Positions 1 through 6,382 of a stretch of 12,378 nt of DNA are shown one piece after another. The notes under the pieces were generated by a model, which worked only from the letters and a program-made list of their open reading frames with translations, was not told the DNA's origin and searched no databases. A program made the position numbers and the translations under genes. Each line of letters starts with the position of its first letter. Position 1 is the first letter of the stretch. Origin of the DNA: JAJISK01 sp046759185 (GTDB lineage: Archaea > Thermoplasmatota > Thermoplasmata > RBG-16-68-12 > JAJISG01); contig JBHIBO010000036.1 of the NCBI GenBank assembly GCA_046759185.1, forward strand, positions 1 through 12,378, written 5' to 3'.

Positions 1-1
1 C

Positions 2-955
2 ATCCGCCTGAACGAGCACGACTATCGAACCTTTCGGACGGGGGACACCATCCAGGTTCATGGCCTCGAAGTGGAGCCCATCCACGTCGATCACTCCGTC
101 CCTGGCGCGTACGGCTTCGTGGTGCACACCTCGGACGGGACCCTGATCTACACGGGAGACCTGCGGCGTCACGGGCCTCACGGGGAGATGACCGGCGATT
201 TCCTCGAGAGGGCGGTCGCAGCCAGGCCGTCCGCCTTGATCACGGAGGGTACACGCATGGCCCCCAAGGAGGTCCGGAAGGATTTGACGGAGGCCGAGGT
301 GCGGCAGAAGAGCGCCGACGTCATGGCCAACGCGGGCGAGCACCTCGTGACTGCGACCTTCTACCCGAGGGACATTGACCGGATGCGGACCATGTACCTC
401 GCTGCGACGGAGAGCGGACGCGAATTCATCACGTCCTCCCGGACGGCGTACCTCCTCAAGGCTTTGGAGCGGGACACGGGCCTCCACTTCCCCCAGGTCT
501 TCCGCGACTACGGGGCGAAGGCCTACTTCCGGAACTTGAAGCAGCCTACCCGATGGGAAACCAACCTCAGGGACGAACTCGGTGACCGAGCGGTCGACGC
601 CGAATATATCCGATCCCACCAGAGTGAGAGCGTGCTTCAGCTCGACTTCCCTCACATGGCCGAACTCGTGGACGTCGATCCTGCACCCGGCGGGGAGTTC
701 ATCCACTCGAAGAGCGAGCCGTTTGAGGAGAACGACCTTGAGGACCAGATCCTCCATCGGTGGCTGGAGCGGTTTGGGCTCCGACATCAGCAGCTTCACG
801 CCAGCGGCCACCTCGGCCGACCCGAGCTGGAGGCCATGGTGGAGGAGATCAACGCAAACCAGGTCATTCCCGTTCACACCGAACATCCCGACCTGTTCGT
901 GGGTCTGGCGGGCAAGGTGACCCTCCCGCGTGCCGGAGAGCCCATCCCCGTCTGA
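2..955 (+). CDS. RNase J-like MBL-fold/beta-CASP metallohydrolase, 5' end missing
   Basis: The reading frame is open to the left edge, so this is the C-terminal 317 residues of a longer protein; the HxHxDH zinc motif would lie upstream. Numbering from the first visible residue, the fragment shows the motif DHSVPGAYG (30-38) and TGD (51-53), both typical of the metallo-beta-lactamase fold in RNase J relatives. A beta-CASP-like insert follows, with TEGT (81-84), an F-I-T-S-S-R segment near 142-147 and SEPF (238-241). The closing block HASGH (266-270) and IPVHTE (289-294) matches the RMMBL C-terminal motif. Known members are zinc-dependent 5'-3' exonucleases or endonucleases acting on RNA in the cytoplasm. 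The exact substrate cannot be read here. An internal GTG at 71 is not a plausible start because conserved sequence precedes it. The stop lies 28 nt before the next gene, so co-transcription is possible. Confidence 0.85.
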   Translation: MRLNEHDYRTFRTGDTIQVHGLEVEPIHVDHSVPGAYGFVVHTSDGTLIYTGDLRRHGPHGEMTGDFLERAVAARPSALITEGTRMAPKEVRKDLTEAEVRQKSADVMANAGEHLVTATFYPRDIDRMRTMYLAATESGREFITSSRTAYLLKALERDTGLHFPQVFRDYGAKAYFRNLKQPTRWETNLRDELGDRAVDAEYIRSHQSESVLQLDFPHMAELVDVDPAPGGEFIHSKSEPFEENDLEDQILHRWLERFGLRHQQLHASGHLGRPELEAMVEEINANQVIPVHTEHPDLFVGLAGKVTLPRAGEPIPV

Positions 956-983
956 GGTCGTTCGAGAAGGGAGTCCCAGGACG

Positions 984-2126
984 ATGCGGACTGACGTAGC
1001 CATCGTAGGCGCGGGACCGGCGGGGGGACAGGCAGCGCGCTATCTTGCTGCCCGGGGCCTTCAGGCCACTCTCCTCGACATGCGCGTACGCATCGGTGAC
1101 CCCGTGCAATGCGGGGAGGCCGTCAGCGAGGTCGCCTTGCGGGAAAACGCCCTCGCTTTGGGAGATTGGGTGAGGTCGCGGGTCGACGGCGTGACCGCCC
1201 ACGTACCAGACGGAAATCCGGGCTACCTTCCCGCCCCCGGATACTGCGTCGATCGAGGCGAGTTCGACCGAGCCTTGGTGGAGAGGTCGACTTCGAACGG
1301 GGCACAGCTCCTCACCAATTGCCACGTCAGGAGCGTGAATCCCAACGGATCGGTGGTCCGCCTTCAGACCAGCAAGGGTGACATAGAAGCGGTCTTCGTC
1401 ATCGCCGCGGACGGCCCCTGGTCCCCGACTGCGCGAAGCCTTGGTCTGGTGACGCGGTGGCACTGCAACGTCGGTCTCCAGTACAAGTTCCGGGCTGAGG
1501 GGGTGGATATTGATAGTAACTGGTTGCACCTTTTCCTCGCGCAGCGATACGGCGGGGGTTACGCCTGGATCTTCCCGCGGGGATCCGAGGTAAGTATCGG
1601 CGTCGACGTACCCGCTCAGCCCCGCAGGCAGTTGGCGGCCTTCTGTCGCTCCTTGGGTGTGAGCCTTCAGGACCGACACGAGACCAACGGCGGCCGAATC
1701 CCGACGCGCGTCCACCTCGAACGTCTCGGCATCAGGAACGTCCTCATCGCCGGGGACGCCGCCGGGGCCACGAATCCCATCTTTGGTGGTGGGATCCATG
1801 CCGCCCTGTCCACGGGCCGTATGGCGGCCGAGACGATTCTCGAGCGCTGGGAAGACGGCAGGGAGGGGGTGGCCAATCGGTACCAGAACCGGGTGAGAGG
1901 CAGTCCCTTCTTTCATCCAGCCCTCCCTGCGGTGGCCGATCTCCTTGCGAAAACAACGGACGACGAGTTCACCCTCGCGGCGAAGGTCTACCGCCGAAGG
2001 CATCGATGGAGAAGTCTACTCCAACTCTTGCCGGAAGTCCTCCGCCGGCCTCGTTCAATGGGGAGCGTGGTTCGCCTTCCCTTGCTGCGGGATGCGCTGG
2101 AGGTCACGGCTCGGTACGGGTGGTAG
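984..2126 (+). CDS. Geranylgeranyl reductase family FAD-dependent protein
   Basis: A 380-residue flavoprotein of the geranylgeranyl reductase family, a group that reduces isoprenoid double bonds. In archaea this saturates the geranylgeranyl chains of membrane ether lipids. Visible motifs are the N-terminal dinucleotide-binding VGAGPAG (8-14), VQCGEAVS (41-48) with the cysteine usual in archaeal members, the substrate-site motif YAWIFP (193-198), and the second FAD motif GDAAGATNPIFGGGI (257-271). Length fits the family (about 380-400). I chose ATG 984 because the flavin motif begins within ten residues and a GGGAG-like site (968-972) lies 11 nt upstream; a GTG at 930 would add 18 unconserved-looking residues and overlap the previous gene. 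The arginine-rich C-terminus (336-357) could contact membrane lipid, which is inference. The exact lipid substrate is not determinable, and other members reduce plant or bacterial isoprenoids. Confidence 0.9.
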   Translation: MRTDVAIVGAGPAGGQAARYLAARGLQATLLDMRVRIGDPVQCGEAVSEVALRENALALGDWVRSRVDGVTAHVPDGNPGYLPAPGYCVDRGEFDRALVERSTSNGAQLLTNCHVRSVNPNGSVVRLQTSKGDIEAVFVIAADGPWSPTARSLGLVTRWHCNVGLQYKFRAEGVDIDSNWLHLFLAQRYGGGYAWIFPRGSEVSIGVDVPAQPRRQLAAFCRSLGVSLQDRHETNGGRIPTRVHLERLGIRNVLIAGDAAGATNPIFGGGIHAALSTGRMAAETILERWEDGREGVANRYQNRVRGSPFFHPALPAVADLLAKTTDDEFTLAAKVYRRRHRWRSLLQLLPEVLRRPRSMGSVVRLPLLRDALEVTARYGW

Positions 2127-2224
2127 GGGCAGGAGCGGTGGCGATGCCACTCCAAAGGGTTCCGGGCACCGGATTGACCCCCAGACCCCGTTTTCTGGCG
2201 TAACTGATTCTTGGTTCGGTGGCC

Positions 2225-2232
2225 TTTAATAG
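2225..2232 (+). promoter_or_regulatory. Probable box A (TATA) of the DUF835 gene
   Basis: TTTAATAG stands out in GC-rich surroundings and resembles archaeal box A. A start of transcription about 26 nt downstream, near 2254, would give a short leader carrying the GGAGAGG site (2261-2267) before ATG 2270. It lies downstream of GTG 2219, which argues against that codon as the start. Confidence 0.4.
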
Positions 2233-2269
2233 CTTGAGTCTCGAGTCATGGAAGGACTTGGGAGAGGCC

Positions 2270-2803
2270 ATGCTGGACGGGATTGCCGGTGGCACCACCT
2301 ATCTCGTGAAAGAGCGACGCGGCCAAGCGGCCTTCGAACTCTTCACGCGCCTCACTGCGCCGGACCATCCGGGTCTCTGCATCACCCGGAAGCACCCCGA
2401 GGTCGCCCGCGGCCAGTGGAACATCCCGAATTCTGTCGGCCTGAAGTGGCTAACGCCATCGGTGGGCCGGGATCGTGTGGATCCCAAGGCCTTGAACCTC
2501 CTGACCCGCGTGATCTACGAGTTCGTCCTCGAGCACGAGCAGGGCATCATCCTCTTGGACGGCCTCGAGTACATCCTCTTTCACAATGACCTCTCCAAGA
2601 CGCTCCTCTTTATGGAGCACCTGAACGACCTGATCATGCAGAGCCGGGCGGTCCTGCTGGCCCCCATCAGCCCCGACGCCTTGAAAGGGCACGACGTTGC
2701 GCTCTTGGAGCGGAACACCGAGGTGTTGGAGGGGGATGCCTTGACCTCCCAGGCTCGCGTCGAGAAGTTCGTTCGTTTGATTGACGACTACCTGAAGAGG
2801 TAG
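2270..2803 (+). CDS. Stand-alone DUF835 domain protein
   Basis: This 177-residue soluble protein is almost entirely one DUF835 domain, a family of unknown biochemical function found mostly in Euryarchaeota and often attached to sensor or signalling modules. The usual marks are visible: a GTTYLVKE start, PGLCITRKHP, a KWLTP segment, the hydrophobic strand IILLDGLEYI and the closing VALLERNTEVLEG. The arrangement suggests an alpha/beta fold. No signal peptide, membrane helix or second domain is present. I prefer ATG 2270, with GGAGAGG three bases upstream and a TATA-like element before it, over an in-frame GTG at 2219 that adds 17 residues and has no ribosome site. It has 143 nt of non-coding DNA ahead and 145 nt behind, so it may be its own transcript. 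Family assignment is firm; a role in signalling is inference from the family's domain partners. Confidence 0.85.
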   Translation: MLDGIAGGTTYLVKERRGQAAFELFTRLTAPDHPGLCITRKHPEVARGQWNIPNSVGLKWLTPSVGRDRVDPKALNLLTRVIYEFVLEHEQGIILLDGLEYILFHNDLSKTLLFMEHLNDLIMQSRAVLLAPISPDALKGHDVALLERNTEVLEGDALTSQARVEKFVRLIDDYLKR

Positions 2804-2870
2804 AGGCGCGAGACAATTCGGGCGACTCAACGCCTGACTGTATGCCATCGCGCGATCTCTCAAGCCTGCG

Positions 2871-2895
2871 CCGGACATCCCGTCCATTCGTCCGG
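2871..2895. other. Inverted repeat, 6-bp arms, after the DUF835 gene
   Basis: CCGGAC (2871-2876) is the reverse complement of GTCCGG (2890-2895), with 13 nt between. No T-tract follows, so it is not a convincing archaeal terminator. It could be a weak RNA hairpin at the 3' end of the DUF835 transcript, or chance. Confidence 0.25.
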
Positions 2896-2896
2896 G

Positions 2897-2912
2897 TTCT
2901 GTACCGACAGAA
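2897..2912. promoter_or_regulatory. Perfect 16-bp dyad beside a TATA-like box, possible operator
   Basis: TTCTGT-ACCG-ACAGAA has perfect 6-bp arms around a 4-nt centre. It ends 8 nt before the TTAAAG element (2921-2926) that probably serves the small membrane-protein gene. That is a common place for an archaeal activator or repressor to bind near the TFB recognition region. No cognate regulator is visible. Confidence 0.35.
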
Positions 2913-2919
2913 GGATTGA

Positions 2920-2927
2920 GTTAAAGT
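2920..2927 (+). promoter_or_regulatory. Probable box A of the small membrane-protein gene
   Basis: The A/T-rich GTTAAAG element lies about 26 nt before GTG 2949. This is the spacing expected for a leaderless archaeal transcript starting at or next to that codon. The match to consensus is only moderate. Confidence 0.35.
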
Positions 2928-2948
2928 CCGTCAACCCCTGGTGGACAC

Positions 2949-3179
2949 GTGAACCCACGAGGGCACTGGGAAGACACCGCACTGAGTCCAATGAGGTACC
3001 TTGCGACCATCGCGGGTCTGGCGCTCTCGGGAATCGGGATCTTCCTGGTTGTGGCTGCCACAATTCGTCCAACCCTTGGGGGCGCCCTCATTGTCGTCCT
3101 CGAAGGGGTCCTCTTCTTGGCATTGGGGGTTATGCTTGCCGTTACCGCGCTTGTTGTGGGGCGGGGAGAGAAAGCCTAG
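2949..3179 (+). CDS. Small two-helix membrane protein, unknown function
   Basis: A 76-residue protein that I do not recognise. It has two predicted membrane helices, at about residues 16-38 (LATIAGLALSGIGIFLVVAA within it) and 43-69, separated by a tight P-T-L-G-G turn, and ends in a short basic/acidic tail. The first 14 residues from GTG 2949 are polar. An alternative ATG at 2991 would give 62 residues starting right before helix 1. I keep GTG 2949 because a TATA-like element sits about 26 nt upstream, fitting a leaderless mRNA, and neither codon has a clear Shine-Dalgarno site. The next gene begins 42 nt downstream on the same strand, so the two may share a transcript. The membrane location is well supported; the role is unknown. 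Confidence 0.5.
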   Translation: MNPRGHWEDTALSPMRYLATIAGLALSGIGIFLVVAATIRPTLGGALIVVLEGVLFLALGVMLAVTALVVGRGEKA

Positions 3180-3221
3180 CCTTCACAGTCTCTCAACAGG
3201 CACAGCCTCCCCCCAAACCGA

Positions 3222-3998
3222 TTGGTGAAGTACCTGGAATCGCCCGACATCTCCAAGATCACCAAGGGAGCAATCCGCGAGGCTCGCTGCCACCCTGACG
3301 GAGCGAGAGAAAGGGCTAATCGTCCGCCGACCCTCACCCATCGGATGCTTACCCTCGAGGACGAGGAACGAGCACAGGAGCTTCGGCGGGAGCTGGTCGT
3401 AGTTCTGCACCTTGCGCAAGAACGACTTCCACTTTTGCGGCAGATTACGGGATGGCGGGAGGCCTTCGCGCCCCTGGAGGACGTTCGGTCGACGTTTGAG
3501 GGAGTGGACGAAAGCCAGGCCGTTGTTCGAATCGCCACGCCACCGTTCCTCTCGCAAGATCGCCTACGCCCTATCCTTGCGAGCTGCTTGGAAGGGCTGC
3601 TTGGGGGCTCCGTCCTCTTCAGCATCCGCATCCTGACAGAACTTGCGGAGACGATTCAGGCGGCTTTTGAGATGGAGGAATTGTGGCTGGAGGAAGGAGG
3701 CGCCCCCGGTCGAACGGTCCTCTGTTTCACGGACGAGGCGGCTGTGGGGACCCTGGATCTCCTCCAGTCGGAGTTGCAGGAGGAACTCAGGGCCCAGCGG
3801 TGGGCAGAGGTTTCCACGGCCTTTCCGTTGAACCACTACGATGTCCTGCTCCTCTGGGCGGGGCCGTCGGAAGAGAAAATCTCCTCAACAGAGGCATTTG
3901 TGGCCGGTGTCTACGAGAGCCTAACAGGGGCTCCGGTCAGTGCCACGTCGCGCGACCTCGGACAGGCCGCGGACCTCCTAGCTTTCCTGGGCGCGTGA
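3222..3998 (+). CDS. Hypothetical 258-residue soluble protein
   Basis: I do not recognise this family. The protein lacks membrane helices and a signal peptide. It appears to have a charged, helical N-terminal part (about 42-80, rich in Glu/Arg), a middle block beginning VVRIATPPF (near 105) and continuing through an amphipathic helix-rich stretch to about 165, and a C-terminal alpha/beta-like part with hydrophobic strands RTVLCF and YDVLLLWAG. This suggests two similar-sized domains. The start is uncertain: TTG 3222 or GTG 3225 gives the full length, with high GC at third positions in the first 14 codons that supports coding, while ATG 3345 would remove 41 residues. None has a visible ribosome site. 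It follows the small membrane-protein gene by 42 nt and converges with the gene ending at 4057. A frame on the opposite strand (3176-3631) is Arg/Ser-rich and looks like a shadow. Confidence 0.6.
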   Translation: MVKYLESPDISKITKGAIREARCHPDGARERANRPPTLTHRMLTLEDEERAQELRRELVVVLHLAQERLPLLRQITGWREAFAPLEDVRSTFEGVDESQAVVRIATPPFLSQDRLRPILASCLEGLLGGSVLFSIRILTELAETIQAAFEMEELWLEEGGAPGRTVLCFTDEAAVGTLDLLQSELQEELRAQRWAEVSTAFPLNHYDVLLLWAGPSEEKISSTEAFVAGVYESLTGAPVSATSRDLGQAADLLAFLGA

Positions 3999-4039
3999 TC
4001 GGAAGAAATCCCACGTCATCTCGACGGAATCGGCCCACA

Positions 4040-4057
4040 AGGGGGGAAGAATCCCCT
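4040..4057. terminator. Possible hairpin between convergent genes
   Basis: AGGGG (4040-4044) can pair with CCCCT (4053-4057) across an 8-nt loop, in the 58-nt gap between two converging genes. No T-tract follows on either strand, so termination here is only suggested by position. Confidence 0.25.
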
Positions 4058-4413
4058 CAGGCGCCCCCGTTGGGCATCCTCGACACGAGCTTCATCATCT
4101 CGTCATAGTGGTGCCGGATGACGTCCGCGCCCCGGTCGCCCATCATCTGTGCCGCATTGGTCTTGCATTGCTCGATGGAGCGACGAATCCCTTGTTTCGT
4201 GGGCGCCTCGAAACTCTCGCCGCATTGTTGAAAGACACCCGTCACGAACTGACGAACTTGCTCTTGCAGGACCTCGTCCGCGACGGGCTGATCGAGGATT
4301 TCGTAGAACTCGCCGTTGGCGCTCTCGAAACACCGAAGGAGTTCGTCCCGCACGAACTCAGGGGTCAGTTCTTCGGAGGGAACATCAGGGGTTCGGTAGC
4401 TTTCGCGTGCCAT
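4057..4413 (-). CDS. Hypothetical 118-residue helical protein
   Basis: Not a family I can name. The protein is hydrophilic and acidic, probably all-helical, with helices suggested at about 17-32, 44-66, 73-90 and 94-112. It has three cysteines (28, 64, 83) that are too widely spaced for a classic zinc finger, and a His pair (101-102) followed by Y-D-E-M-M. It has no signal peptide or membrane helix. ATG 4413 is the natural start: the box A-like TTAAGTATA (4444 to 4436 on this strand) lies about 26 nt upstream, consistent with a leaderless mRNA, and the purine run next to the ATG is too close to act as a good ribosome site. A perfect inverted repeat lies within this promoter, so the gene may be controlled by a repressor, possibly itself. 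That last point is speculation. Confidence 0.7.
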   Translation of the reverse strand: MARESYRTPDVPSEELTPEFVRDELLRCFESANGEFYEILDQPVADEVLQEQVRQFVTGVFQQCGESFEAPTKQGIRRSIEQCKTNAAQMMGDRGADVIRHHYDEMMKLVSRMPNGGA

Positions 4414-4424
4414 TCGCCTCTCTC

Positions 4425-4439
4425 TATAACACCGTTATA
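4425..4439. promoter_or_regulatory. Perfect inverted repeat in a divergent promoter region
   Basis: TATAAC-ACC-GTTATA is a 15-bp element with perfect 6-bp arms. It lies between the divergent 4057-4413 gene (-) and the glycosyltransferase gene (+), and overlaps the TATA-like element of the former. A protein bound here would block the basal transcription factors or RNA polymerase, so it is a plausible operator. Confidence 0.45.
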
Positions 4440-4444
4440 CTTAA
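4436..4444 (-). promoter_or_regulatory. Probable box A of the 4057-4413 gene
   Basis: Read on the - strand this is TTAAGTATA, centred about 27 nt from ATG 4413, the spacing of an archaeal leaderless promoter. On the + strand the same A/T island (TTATACTTAA) could start the glycosyltransferase transcript near 4466, leaving a leader of about 67 nt. Confidence 0.4.
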
Positions 4445-4532
4445 GATCACGGCCAGTCGTGACCGGCTTCGGAGGACCACAGGCCTCACAGACGAGCCCA
4501 ACCGAGGAGCTAAGGAGGAGATCCGACTCCCG

Positions 4533-5738
4533 ATGACGTTGTCTCTCATCCTCCAAATCCTCCTGGGTATCCTCCTCGCCCTTGGGATTGGATCTTCGCT
4601 TCTTGCACTGATCTCCCTCGCCGACGGGATCCGATTCTCTCGCCGCATGGCAGCCTCCCTTCAAGAGACTGCCACGTACGAAGGGAGGGCGGCCGTCCTG
4701 ATGCCCATCCGTGGATCGGATCCCACGTTGAATCGGACGCTGAAGGCACTGAGCGGCCAGGACCACGCGGAGTTCCGGGTCGTCTTCATCACGGACCCTG
4801 AGGACCCGGTGGCGGGACGCCTGCGGGAGGCCAACCTGAGGGGACCCACGACCATCCTCGAAGCTTCTCCCCGCTCGGAATGTTCCGGGAAGATCTCCGC
4901 GCTCCTTACCGGTCTCGAGCATCTGGAGGAGGGAGACGACGTGGTGGTCTTCGCCGACTCCGACATCGTCCCCGACCGTCGCTGGCTCGACTCTCTTCTG
5001 GCTCCTCTCCAGGATGCGAACGTGGCCGCGTCGACGGGCTACCGCTGGTACTTCCCCCTCCGGGGCGGGCTCGGCCCCGGCCTCCAGTCGGCCTGGAACA
5101 GCGCGGCGGCGAACGTGCTGTTTAGCCCGAGATGGCAGTACCTATGGGGCGGATCCTACACCATTCGACGCAGCGTTCTCGACCAACTGGACATTGCATC
5201 GCGCTGGGACCAATCCCTCAGCGACGACATGGTGATGACCCAGACCCTGCGGGAGCAGGGACTCACGATGTCCTTCGCCCCTCGCGCCACGGTGGCGAAC
5301 TACACCGGCGAGACCTGGAGAGACGTCCTGCTGTGGACCAATCGGCAGACCCTGCTCGCGCTCCTCTACAACCCCGCCATGCGCCGACTCACCCTCCCGT
5401 ACGCCCTCCACGTGGGCTCCTTCGTCCTGGCGTGGGTCGCCCTCGCCTTGAGCCCCTTCCACCCCCTGCTCCTCCTCCCCGCCGTCTTGCTCCTCAGCCC
5501 GGCGTATCTGGGTCTGGTAAAGGGCGCCCTGCGGCGCTCTGCTTTCGCTCGTAGCATGCCCGCCTTCCAGGACGCCTTCCGGCGGCACCGGTTCTGGTTC
5601 TACCTGGGGACCTTCCTCCTCCCCTTCCTGATGCTCTACAACGTACGCAAGGCCACGCACATGACTTCCTTCGAATGGCGTGGGAAGACCTACCGGTTCA
5701 CCTCCCCCCGGGACATCCAGGTGGAAACGGAGGGGTAA
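4533..5738 (+). CDS. Membrane-anchored family 2 glycosyltransferase, ceramide glucosyltransferase-like
   Basis: A 401-residue enzyme of the GT-A fold, closest in pattern to ceramide glucosyltransferase/HpnI-type proteins (GT21-like). An N-terminal membrane helix (4-30) is followed by the catalytic domain: VLMPIRGSDP (55-64), the sugar-nucleotide segment CSGKISAL (117-124), the metal-binding ADSD (141-144), GGSYTIRRSVL (206-216), the catalytic-region DDMVMTQ (231-237) and WTNRQ (268-272) in the place of the Q/RxxRW motif. Two or three membrane helices follow (about 290-330 and 354-370). It probably moves a sugar from a nucleotide donor to a lipid at the cytoplasmic membrane face; the acceptor is unknown. 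ATG 4533 is chosen because membrane and GT homology begins there and AAGGAGGAG (4512-4520) lies 12 nt upstream. The frame is open further upstream, but that sequence is antisense to the 4057-4413 gene. The stop is one base from the mrpG stop. Confidence 0.85.
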   Translation: MTLSLILQILLGILLALGIGSSLLALISLADGIRFSRRMAASLQETATYEGRAAVLMPIRGSDPTLNRTLKALSGQDHAEFRVVFITDPEDPVAGRLREANLRGPTTILEASPRSECSGKISALLTGLEHLEEGDDVVVFADSDIVPDRRWLDSLLAPLQDANVAASTGYRWYFPLRGGLGPGLQSAWNSAAANVLFSPRWQYLWGGSYTIRRSVLDQLDIASRWDQSLSDDMVMTQTLREQGLTMSFAPRATVANYTGETWRDVLLWTNRQTLLALLYNPAMRRLTLPYALHVGSFVLAWVALALSPFHPLLLLPAVLLLSPAYLGLVKGALRRSAFARSMPAFQDAFRRHRFWFYLGTFLLPFLMLYNVRKATHMTSFEWRGKTYRFTSPRDIQVETEG

Positions 5739-5739
5739 C

Positions 5740-6123
5740 CTAGCCGCCCTCCGCCTCCGCCTCGGAGGGCTCCTCCTCCTCCAACTCGAGGACGTGGCGG
5801 AACTCGTCGCGGAGGGTTCGCTCTGTGAGGACGACCCCCGTGCGGTAGGCCGCCCGGGCGAGGACGTGGCCCGCCACCGGGGTGGTGAGCATGAGGAACA
5901 CGATGATGGCCAGGGCCTTGATCGTGACCGTGTCCAGGCCGAGGATCAGCAGGCCGGAGGCGAGGATGGACAGGAGGCCCAGGGTGCCGGTCTTCGTGGC
6001 CGCGTGAATCCGATTGTAGACGTCGGGGAAGCGGAAGATGCCAATGGAGCCGCTATAGACGAAGAAGATCCCCACCGCCAGGAGGACGAGGGCGAGAATG
6101 GAGAAGAGGACCTCATGAAGCAA
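5740..6123 (-). CDS. mrpG: Mrp Na+/H+ antiporter subunit G
   Basis: A small membrane subunit (127 residues) of the Mrp/Mnh cation-proton antiporter. Three membrane helices are visible at about 5-27, 45-64 and 68-90. Between the first two is the family signature RFPDVYNRIHAATK (31-44), and GTLGL follows. Length matches MrpG (about 110-130). The C-terminus ends in a very acidic tail, LELEEEEPSEAEAE, that would lie outside the membrane. The start is TTG 6123: there is no in-frame ATG before helix 1, a later GTG would cut into that helix, and a purine-rich GGAGCGGGGGG stretch lies upstream. It overlaps the end of mrpF by 11 bases and is the last gene of the operon. Its stop is one base from that of the converging glycosyltransferase gene, leaving no room for a separate terminator. 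Confidence 0.92.
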   Translation of the reverse strand: MLHEVLFSILALVLLAVGIFFVYSGSIGIFRFPDVYNRIHAATKTGTLGLLSILASGLLILGLDTVTIKALAIIVFLMLTTPVAGHVLARAAYRTGVVLTERTLRDEFRHVLELEEEEPSEAEAEGG

Positions 6124-6382
6124 ACAGATCCCCCCGCTCCAGGTACTTGGCGATGGCCACGGTGCTGATGAAGCCGAAGATGGAGAGGACGAGGGCCGCG
6201 TCGATGTAGAGGGACGAGTCCAGGAAGTAGGCGTTCAGGACGAGGAGGGCGATGACCACGGCCACGACCGCCTCCAGACCGACGACGCGATCGGGGATGC
6301 TGGGCCCCTTCAGGAACCGATACAGCAGGAGGGGGAGCGCCCCACTCAGGAGGATCATCGCCACGCCGTACATGAGGGTCAT
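6113..6382 (-). CDS. mrpF: Mrp Na+/H+ antiporter subunit F
   Basis: An 89-residue membrane subunit with three helices (about 3-23, 34-53 and 59-80). The loop motif GPSIPDRVVGLEA (26-38) contains the aspartate (D31) conserved in MrpF and needed for antiport in studied bacterial homologues. YIDAALVLSIFGFIST is also typical. The size fits the family. ATG 6382 overlaps the mrpE stop in an ATGA arrangement, and a weak GGTGAT site lies just upstream, so translation is probably coupled to mrpE. The same frame is open further upstream, but that part is a proline/arginine-rich shadow of mrpE. It overlaps mrpG by 11 bases. Confidence 0.93.
   Translation of the reverse strand: MTLMYGVAMILLSGALPLLLYRFLKGPSIPDRVVGLEAVVAVVIALLVLNAYFLDSSLYIDAALVLSIFGFISTVAIAKYLERGDLFAS

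Noticed and set aside
864..2003. Long open frame on the - strand (379 codons)
   Set aside because: It is fully antisense to the geranylgeranyl reductase gene, which has clear FAD motifs; the antisense protein shows no motif and follows from GC-rich third positions.
2133..2153. Hairpin GTGGC-GAT-GCCAC after the reductase gene as a terminator
   Set aside because: The stem is short with a bulge, and the nearest T-run (TTTT at 2191) is about 40 nt away, so termination is not supported.
3176..3631. - strand open frame of 151 codons opposite the 258-residue gene
   Set aside because: It is Arg/Ser-rich with no hydrophobic pattern; the + strand frame is longer and more protein-like.
4451..4468. Imperfect dyad around CCAGTC-GT-GACCGG
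   Set aside because: Only six of eight positions match and it lies in a GC-rich leader; chance is likely.
4149..4532. In-frame upstream extension of the glycosyltransferase
   Set aside because: The added residues are Arg/Ser-rich, overlap the 4057-4413 gene in antisense and precede a natural ATG with a ribosome site and membrane helix.
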